Below, piece after piece: positions 56,921 through 64,000 of a DNA stretch of 64,000 bases. The notes under the pieces were generated by a model. The model saw only the letters and a program-made list of their open reading frames with translations, did not search any database and had not been told where the DNA came from. Position 1 is the first letter of the stretch, and every line of letters starts with the position of its first letter. The stretch is from Carya illinoinensis (lineage: Eukaryota; Streptophyta; Magnoliopsida; Fagales; Juglandaceae): NCBI RefSeq assembly GCF_018687715.1, contig NC_056760.1, positions 32,443,501-32,507,500 of the forward strand, read 5' to 3'. The translations under genes and the position numbers were made by a program.

Positions 56921-57768
56921 TCAACTCAAAGCATCTGCAACTATATTTGCCTTTCCCGGATGATATTTGATCTCGCACTGGTAGTCACTGATTAACTCTA
57001 GCCATCGCCTCTGCCTCATGTTCAGATTCTTTTGGGAAAACAAGTGCTTCAAGCTCTTGTGATCGGTGTATACTTCGCAAACTTCCCCATACAGATAGTG
57101 CCGCCAGATCTTAAAAGCAAATACAATCGCAGCCAATTCCAAATCGTGCGCATGATCCTTTAGCTGACGGGATGCATAAGCAACAACCCGTCCTTCCTAC
57201 ATAAGGACACAACCCAATCCAAATTTAAACGCATCGCTAAAAACTACGAATGGCTTGTGCGGTTCTGGAAGTGCCAACACTGGTGCAGTTGTCAACCTGT
57301 TCTTCAATTCTTGAAAACTTCTCTCACACTTATTTGACCAAATAAATTCTGCATTCTTTCTAGTTAAAGCTGTGAGAGGTCCGGATAGGCGAGAAAATCC
57401 CTCTACAAATCTTCGGTAATATCCGGCAAGTCCTAAGAAACTCCGGATCTCGCGCACGGTCGTCGGACGCTGCCATGACAAAATGGCTTCCACCTTACTA
57501 GGATCAACAGCCACTCCATCTTGGGAAATCACATGCCCAAGAAATCTGACTTCCTCCAACCAGAATTCACGAGCTTGGCATACAACTGGTGTTCTCTTAA
57601 TTTCCCAAGAACTAGACGAAGATGATAAACATGCTCTTCAACATCTCGAGAATAAATCAGAATATTATCAATGAATACTACCACAAAGGAATTCAAATAA
57701 GGTCGAAATACCCGATTCATTAAATCCATGAAAGCAGCAGGGGCATTGGCTAACCCAAACGGCATCAC
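56921..57768 (-). pseudogene. Tekay-like RT end and RNase H
   Basis: 57768-57529 holds [13 protein letters not shown] and [12 protein letters not shown], where the catalytic Asp-Asp pair is Asp-Asn. 57559-57197 continues [15 protein letters not shown] and [11 protein letters not shown] to [14 protein letters not shown]. After a stop, 57142-56921 completes RNase H ([37 protein letters not shown]). Confidence 0.85.
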
Positions 57769-58106
57769 CTTAAATTCATAATGCCCATATCTCGACCTGA
57801 AAGCAGTTTGGGCACATCCTTGTCCCTTATCCTCAACTGGTAATATCCTGACCTTAAATCAATTTTCGAGAACACAGCTGCTCCTTGAAGCTGATCAAAT
57901 AAATCATCGATCCGTGGGAGAGGATATTTATTCTTGATGGTCACCTTATTTAATTCCCGATAATCAATGCACATATAGAGGGTTCCATCTTTCTTTTTAA
58001 TGAACAACACTGGCGCACCCCACGGTGAAGTACTTGGTTGAATGAACTCCTTATCTACCAGTTCTTGCAACTGAGTCTTCAACTCTTTTAATTCAGCCGG
58101 TGCCAT
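57765..58106 (-). pseudogene. Tekay-like reverse transcriptase, N-terminal part
   Basis: Contains [40 protein letters not shown] and [15 protein letters not shown]. The frame shifts near 57800 before the MPFG segment. Confidence 0.85.
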
Positions 58107-58109
58107 GCG

Positions 58110-58790
58110 TTAAGGAGCTTTATGTACAGGAGCCACTCCAGGTTCCAAGTCTATAACAACCTCCATTTCACGAACAGGGGGTAGCTCAGGCAAGTAATCC
58201 ACAAACACATCTGGAAATTCCTCCACAATGGGGATGTTTACCAATGATTTCTTCTCAGAAGGCGAAGACACCATCTGGACTAAGAAGGTATTCGCTCCAC
58301 ATGCAATCTCTCTTTTTGCTTGAATTGCCGATATAATTACCGGCTTTTCTTTTAGCTTACTCCCTGCAAATTCCAAATAATCCCCATCTGAAAGCTGAAA
58401 GCTAATTACCCGACTTCTGCAATTAATACTAGTAGAATATCGGTATAGCCAATCCATCCCGAGGATGATATCAAAACCCAGCAGCTTAAACACAACCAAA
58501 TCAGCATCCAAAAACCTTCCATCAAAATTTAATGGGCAACCCAAAGCAACCTTGGAACACCATACCACTTCACCGTTTGGTAGAGCCACTACCAATGACT
58601 TTGGCAAAGGTTCTGTAACCAAATTACACATCCGAGCGAAAGTGGAAGATACAAACGACTGTGATGCACCCGAATCAAACAAAGTGCAAGCATAAAACTC
58701 ATATAAACGGACTCTCCCTGAACCAAACACATAAACCCATGAAATCCAAATACAAAGAAGAAACCAAAGCACACCAAATATCAAATCCAA
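58110..58790 (-). pseudogene. Tekay-like aspartic protease
   Basis: A retropepsin with LFDSGASQSFVSS at about 58688-58650 (D-S-G intact) and LLGFDIILGMDWL near 58480-58445. The N-terminal start is artificial because the natural polyprotein is read through from gag. It ends before the RT linker (LEGV-type PV.KAP) at 58110. Confidence 0.8.
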
Positions 58791-58829
58791 AATTAAATTA
58801 AATTAGATCCATACCTATAATTACTCAAG

Positions 58830-59943
58830 CATCATGGGTCACTGGTGCCTCATCATCAACATCTCTGGGTGTAACAGCATAAACTCGGGCTTGCACTGCT
58901 TGCCTCTGATTTGTTCTTCCACCTCGTCTACCTCCACAGCTTCCTTGAACTGGCATAGGACACTCACGAGCAAAGTTCCCCTACTGGCCACAATTATAGC
59001 ATCGAGCCCCACCCGAAGGGCAATCACCCACATGGGCTCTATTACAAACTCCGCAAACTGGCACCCATCCTCCCATACGTACACCCGAGGCAGCTTGTGG
59101 TCGAGTCTCAGTCCGCTGAACAAATTTATGAGGCAAACCCGAACTACTTCCTTCACCAGAAAAACTTCGCCTTTTATGTCCTGGAGGGGAGCCCATACTC
59201 AGATTATTCTGTCGCTCTGCAAGAGTGGCCAATTCTACTAAATCTTGAAAAGTAGAAATCCTGTGACATACCACCATCCGGCGTATATCAGGACGTAGAC
59301 CCTCCTGGAAACGCTCGGCCTGCATTTCCTCCGTGGCGATGAGGTGGGGAGCAAATTGCCCAAGTTCTATAAATCTTTGGGCATACTGTTCCACAGTCAT
59401 GCTCCCTTGGACCAAGCTTGAGAACTCTCTTACTTTTTGCCACCTCACAGAAGTGGGAAAGAACCGATCATTAAATTCTTTCTTAAAGCGCTGCCAGGTC
59501 ACAGCAACAAAAGATCCCAATTCTGATTCCAGCATTACTCTCTTGGTATCCCACCACTCAAAAGCGGTGCCTTGCAACAAATAGCTGGCATAGAGTACTT
59601 GTTGCGCCTCAGTGCAACCACATACCTCAAAAGTTCTTTCCAAATCTCTGACCCATTTTCCAGCCCGTAGTGGATCCTCTTCTCCCGTGAAGGGTGGAGT
59701 TCTATGCTTTAGAAAGCGCTCATAGGTGCATCCAGCTTACACCATGCCACTAGGCCCTCCTGGGTGTAGCCAAGGCCCTCCTTGTTGTGGCCAAGACCCT
59801 CCTTGTTGTGGCCAAGGCCCTCCTTATTGGGGCCTAAAATTCTGTTTCATGAACTTAGTCATCTGCCTTATCACTTGGGCTATAGCATCATCCCTCGGTG
59901 TATCGTCCCGAGGCTCTTGAGTAGACTTCTTTGGCCTCACCAT
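58830..59943 (-). pseudogene. Tekay-like gag
   Basis: Starts at the ATG at 59943 (MVRPKKSTQEPRDD). A TAA near 59826 interrupts it. It then passes a three-copy WPQQGG(P/S) repeat, GKWVRDLERTFEVCG, the retrotransposon gag core (AFEWWDTKRV, WQRFKKEFNDRFFP, LVQGSMTVEQYAQRF) and a zinc knuckle ending CYNCGQ near 58985. Confidence 0.83.
59770..59832. repeat. 21-bp tandem repeat, three copies, in gag
   Basis: Units ccaaggccctccttgttgtg(g), ccaagaccctccttgttgtg(g), ccaaggccctccttattggg(g) code on minus for repeats of Pro-Gln-Gln-Gly-Gly type. Confidence 0.85.
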
Positions 59944-60224
59944 CTTCCTACCACAACACAACCTTTGACCCCCTTTAAGAAAAACAAATAAAACTAACAA
60001 TATAAAACCAAAAACCAAAACCAAACCACATAACAAGAAACAAAAAGAAACTAGCATGCAATAACATAACTAAATAAATAGAAACACGCAAACAAGCTCA
60101 AAAAAATTCAAAACAATAAAAACATGCCAAATAGCAACTTTACTTAAAATAAATTTTAAAACACAACTTTAAAAATATTCTGGTACTACCTACGGGACAT
60201 GTGGTTTTATCCAGAGCCAAACCT

Positions 60225-60237
60225 CTCTGATACCACC
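60225..60237 (-). other. Primer-binding site of the Tekay-like element
   Basis: Minus strand reads GG then tggtatcagag from the LTR edge inward, the usual initiator-Met tRNA complement. Confidence 0.85.
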
Positions 60238-60484
60238 TGTGACGCCCCCAAATCCCCACCTACGGACACGGAAAAATCAAGACATCCGGATGGTGACATC
60301 ACGGGTCACCACCCTATCACCAAGTGCCAAGTGTGTGTATAAGCAACAAATGTACACGAAAAAACACGCAGCGGATAGCAAAACCATAAACTAAGTACCA
60401 GAATTTTCATTGTTTAATATAAAGCTGTTCAAAACATACATATTAAAATATTACAAATCACAGATATTGTTTTAAAACCAACTA
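60238..60484 (-). repeat. Tekay-like 5' LTR, interrupted after 247 bp
   Basis: Aligns with 53137-53383 and stops abruptly at aaaccaacta where the Tat/Athila-like LTR begins. The rest should lie beyond the window. Confidence 0.88.
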
Positions 60485-61794
60485 TGATCGGTGCAAAACT
60501 GCAAGTGCACAGTATCGTAGTTTTATAGTAAAGTAATAAGAAGAGTATCGTCCTCAGGGATTGGTACCTTACTCTTGCCAAATACCAAAATTATACTAAT
60601 CTCAATTTTATCTAGAGGAATCGCTAAGGTTTTTGTAGTTGCAAATAAAACTAGATCAATTCAAAGAGAAATAAGCAAAGAAAATAAAACTGACGTTCAA
60701 AGATCAAATTCAATGGGGAAGAAAACTTCTAGGAAATCGATTTCACCTAATTCTTCACTATGCTTTTCTCATCCAGCTAATTTAACTTAAACCTCTTTTG
60801 TCTATTAGCAAATCTCTAATTCATCCAAAAGCCTCTTTCGATAGTCAATTGGAATTGACTCTTGGTTATCAATTCACACAAGAATATGCAAATTCAATAA
60901 TCAAGAACGCAATAAGATCAATGATTTAATGACTACATAGGTTCATACAAGTCTTTCGATCTCTATACTTACCTATGCTGAAATATCCAAGATCTACCCT
61001 ATGATTCCCTCTTTCGATAGCAAATCACAAGATTACTTATCATCTAATCAATGGCCAGTTAATTAGAAGCAATAAATTCAGAATAAATCAGATAAACAAA
61101 GAGAGAATTGCATTAAATTAGCATAGACAATCAAGCATAGTTCGGAAATAGGTTACATCGTTTTCCTAGAATGAAGAAAATTTAGCTCATGATAGAAATG
61201 GAATTTAAAATAAACGAATTCACCATAATTGTTCTGAGAAGATGGGAAGAAGAAAATAAACACTGAAAAATCCTCCTTGCAGCCTCAACTCGTCGTCAAA
61301 AGCTCAAGGGAACGATTCAACGCTTTTCTCTAGTCCGTGCTCGTGTATGATTCCAACGTACGTGCAATAATTGGAATTCCGTCTCCAAAACAAATGAATT
61401 GAATCCTTCTAGCTGTGTTTTTCTGTCCCAAAGAGTGTTGTCCAGTCAAAACTCGCGGCCCTAGAGTGAAAAATTGCTTTTATATGGTGTCACGGCAGAA
61501 AACCTAAAATCTGTCAAAATACGATGTTCGCTCGAGCGGGGTGTCGAGCGCACATCGAGCGTCCGACTCTGTCTGATTTCGCTCGAGCATCCTATCGAGC
61601 GTTCGACTCTGCCTGATTTTGCTCGAGCGGCCAATGTCTCCGCTCGAGCGATCTTCGTTTTTCAGCAACCAGCTCGAGCTCCCTGTCGAGCGGCAGTCAA
61701 GCGTTTGAATCTGCCTGAATTCGCTCGAGCGGCCAAAAGCCTCCGCTCGAGCGAACTTGTAAAATCTGCAATATGAAATTTTTGCAAGTCATCA
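60485..61794 (-). repeat. Tat/Athila-like 3' LTR, 1310 bp
   Basis: Ends TGAT...ATCA. The adjacent purine tract (61795-61810, minus taagtttgggggtattt) marks the LTR edge. Contains the XhoI-palindrome cluster described separately. Confidence 0.8.
61527..61755. repeat. Cluster of GCTCGAGC palindromes in the LTR
   Basis: Seven CTCGAG sites in about 225 bp, most within (t/c)cgctcgagcg, arranged in imperfect about 50-bp units that also share 'gaatctgcctgaatt' and 'ggccaa(a/t)g' words. Additional partial 'tatcgagcg' and 'tgtcgagcg' words lie between. Confidence 0.85.
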
Positions 61795-61810
61795 AATACC
61801 CCCAAACTTA

Positions 61811-62700
61811 CAACTTTGTTTGTCCTCAAACAAAAAGAAAAATAAATGATAGTTTAGGCAATATCGGCTCAACCCGAAAGAGAAGTATCATCACTCACCA
61901 AGCTTTTATGAATTTAGATTTCATCTCTAGTATCTTACTCTTTTAACATCAAAGATGGTAGGAAAATCAATCAAAAATTTTGCAATTTGTCAAGCAAGAG
62001 TTAGGCGTTTACTTCAACCTAAAGCTAAGACCTTGAGTGTGTGTGTGATATAGTCAATTTAACCTCAAACCACCTGCAAACTCAGATAAAAGTAGAACAA
62101 CCAAAATCAAAAGAATTCTCTTAAAACTTAACCCCATAAGTCCAATTTTCAGAAATCCTCTCCACTAATGTAGTCAACACCAAAATCAAAGATCAAAAGG
62201 TCTTTATTAAGGTTGTAATGATAGGCCACAGGGTGAGGGTTAAGAAAGAACTGGATATGGGAAATTAAATCAAACTGGAAAAATACTTAGTGAAAAGAAC
62301 ATTAAAAGAGAAACTCACATGATTCAAATCATAGCTCTTTCTTGGCAATATGCTCATACTTGTGGCATTATTACTGCTGTAATCCCTGATGCAATACCAA
62401 CAATTCTCTTGACAAAATTTGAGGTAATTCACATTCCGCTTGGCGACTTCTTTTTTTTTTTTTTCTTTTTTTTTTTTTTTAAAACGGTCACTTCCTTTCT
62501 TCTTCTTCTTTTTCTTTGATCAAACAGAGCAAATATAATACGGTTCATCATGAAACCAATTTTCTCTTTTAAATGTAACTCTCCACCAAAGTATTTTCTG
62601 AAACTATCATCGGTAGATTCATTGTTTTGCAGGCTTAGAGCGGGCATGGTTTATGTAGTTCAAAGAATCAATAAAGGCTTATGAAGGCTCAAGGGGGTTG
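61811..62700. other. 3' internal region of the Tat/Athila-like element, no domain
   Basis: Non-coding with two long T runs (62451-62464 and 62466-62480). Athila elements often carry an extra ORF here; I see none. Confidence 0.5.
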
Positions 62701-62701
62701 A

Positions 62702-63253
62702 CTATGGAAACACACCATGTAATGATGGCATGACATTTAGGACGGCTGGGAAAGCTTTTTGGTTATGCCAAAGAAATGCCAGAAGATTCTCAAATAACTT
62801 GTTGCAAAAGTGAGTCCCTTCATCACTAATAATAGCTCGTGGAGTGCTAAATCTTGTGAATATGTTCTTGTGCAGAAATTTGAGCACTACCTTTGCATCA
62901 TTTGTTGTTGTAGCAATTGCTTCCACCCATTTTGACACATAGTCAACTGCTAGCAAGATATAAGCAAAAGCAAAAGAAGGAGGAAAAGGCCCCATAAAAT
63001 CTATTCCCCAAACATCAAACAATTCAACTTCTAAGATACCTTTCAATGGTAACTCATGACGCCTTGAAATATTTCCCATACGTTGGCACTGGTCACAAGT
63101 TTTCACCAAAGTGTAACTATCACGAAAAATGGAAGGCCAAAAGAACCCACTTTGAAGTACCTTAGCTGCTGTACGGGTGGCTCCAAAGTGTCCTCCATAT
63201 GATGAGGAATGACATGATGGAGGATGTCTTGCATCTCTTCTTCCGGCACACAT
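62702..63253 (-). pseudogene. Tat/Athila-like integrase, truncated
   Basis: [20 protein letters not shown] and CDQCQRM (zinc-binding) then [16 protein letters not shown] (Asp), [13 protein letters not shown] and [11 protein letters not shown] (Asp). After FENLLA the sequence no longer follows the family, so the part with the third catalytic residue (Glu) is missing. A frame change near 63230 separates it from the upstream RNase H. Confidence 0.83.
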
Positions 63254-64000
63254 CTTCTAATGATTTGATCAGGGCATCTTTTGAACAACAAAGGCTCATC
63301 CCAAAGATAGTGATTCACATCATGCAAAAATTTCTTACGTTGATGGTAAGTAAGATCAGGTGGTAAAACTTTACAAGCTAGATAATTAACAATATCAGCA
63401 TACCACGGAAGCTTGATCTCACATGCAAACAACTGCTCATCAGGGAATGCCTCTTGGACCACTGAATCTAGTCTTTCTTCCTCTTGCTCTAACCGAGAGA
63501 GATGGTCAGCCACTAAATTTTCACTTCCCTTCTTGTCTCGAATCTCCAAATCAAATTCTTGAAGAAGGAGGATCCAACGAATTAGCCTAGGCTTAGCATC
63601 CTTCTTGCCAAACAAATAGCGAAGTGCTGCATGATCAGTGAACACTGTCACTTTTGTACCAATGAGGTAGGACCGAAATTTGTCACAAGCAAACACCACA
63701 ACAAGCATCTCCTTCTCAGTTGTTGTATAATTTAACTGAGCTTCATTCAATGTCCGGTTTGCATAATAGATGGCTCTAAACAGCTTGTCTCGCCTTTGCC
63801 CCAACACTGCTCCAATTGCAAAGTCACTTGCATCGCACATAACTTCAAAAGGTTGACTCCAATCAGGCACAATCACAATTGGTGCTGAAATTAGCTTCTC
63901 CTTGAGTGCATTAAAGGCCTGCAAACAAACAACATCAAAGTCAAATGCAGAATTTTTCTCAAGAAGATTACATAAAGGTTTAGAGAGTTTAGAAAAATCC
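63103..64000 (-). pseudogene. Tat/Athila-like RT end and RNase H
   Basis: From the window edge: [24 protein letters not shown], then RNase H with [14 protein letters not shown] (Asp), [14 protein letters not shown] (Glu), [14 protein letters not shown] (Asp), [16 protein letters not shown] and [10 protein letters not shown]. The open frame from 63924 runs to 63103 and changes frame before the integrase. RT lies outside. Confidence 0.87.

Larger units (their letters stand above)
53137..60484 (-). mobile_element. Ty3/gypsy element, Tekay/Del-like, 5' LTR interrupted
   Basis: The left (3') LTR is 53137-55249 (tgtgacgcc to gtcatcaca). The internal region is 55250-60237. The right (5') LTR starts at 60238 and is cut at 60484 by another element. 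The PBS inside the right LTR (60235-60225, minus tggtatcagag) matches initiator-Met tRNA. The polypurine tract (aaagggaggagga on minus) adjoins the left LTR. Order gag-PR-RT-RH-INT with a chromodomain-like tail fits Tekay/Del. By eye, about 17 mismatches over 247 aligned LTR bases, mostly transitions, so it is not recent. Coding regions are broken. Confidence 0.88.
60485..64000 (-). mobile_element. Ty3/gypsy element, Tat/Athila-like, running off the window
   Basis: The left (3') LTR is 60485-61794 (tgatcggtg to agtcatca). The first bases after insertion suggest a target duplication aacta (60480-60484), whose partner is outside. On minus the end of the LTR carries ccctgaggacgatac, a common Tat/Athila LTR word. 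RNase H and integrase of the same lineage lie at 62702-64000. The region 61795-62700 has no domain I can name. Confidence 0.82.

Noticed and set aside
61527..61755. CRISPR-like array
   Set aside because: Palindromic units are irregularly spaced, lie in a plant LTR, and lack uniform spacers or cas genes.

Overview
This is a plant nuclear window, dicot and probably a woody species. It is AT-rich, has GT-AG introns, one intact R2R3-MYB gene and one intact gene for a plastid-targeted protein, and is otherwise mostly nested transposable elements. A Fagales/Juglandaceae-like genome is my guess from the look of its MITE families; nothing in the window proves it. No tRNA, rRNA, CRISPR or bacterial-type operon was seen. 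Layout: 1-9.5 kb is gene-free and holds decayed LTR sequence, a PIF/Harbinger-type MITE at 3754-4082, an inverted pair of dispersed repeats, several AT-rich MITEs and a truncated LINE tail. 9.5-18.4 kb holds microsatellites, a broken 3-hydroxyisobutyryl-CoA hydrolase-like pseudogene (12.0-13.2 kb, minus), a hAT-type non-autonomous element with an 8-bp target duplication (14048-14906), and a FAR1-domain remnant (about 15.6-16.0 kb). 18508-20098 is a complete three-exon R2R3-MYB gene (331 aa). 20.6-23.3 kb is a 5'-truncated LINE with a MULE-type MITE in its tail, followed by MITEs. 24748-31259 is a Ty1/copia element (minus) split by a 1957-bp solo LTR. 31947-41601 is a Ty3/gypsy chromovirus (minus) that sits inside a MITE and itself carries two further LTR-type insertions, one of which contains another MITE. 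41.8-45.2 kb has MITEs and a second LINE. 45460-48574 (minus) is a complete five-exon gene (238 aa) for a plastid-targeted conserved protein, with a perfect G-box/ABRE about 100 bp upstream of its start codon. 49172-52367 is a LINE that has lost its reverse transcriptase. 53137 onward is a Tekay/Del-like gypsy element whose 5' LTR is interrupted at 60485 by a Tat/Athila-like gypsy element that runs off the window. Two genes look functional: the MYB and the plastid protein. They are unrelated, on opposite strands and about 25 kb apart. The element proteins are all broken by stops, frameshifts or lost catalytic residues. The record is therefore one of repeated insertion and decay around two single-copy genes. 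I did not find a new defence or regulatory system. The best second looks are element architecture (RT-less LINE, (AT)n-flanked MITE, catalytic-site expansion, palindrome-rich LTR) and the promoter of the plastid gene. All alignments and coordinates were made by eye.
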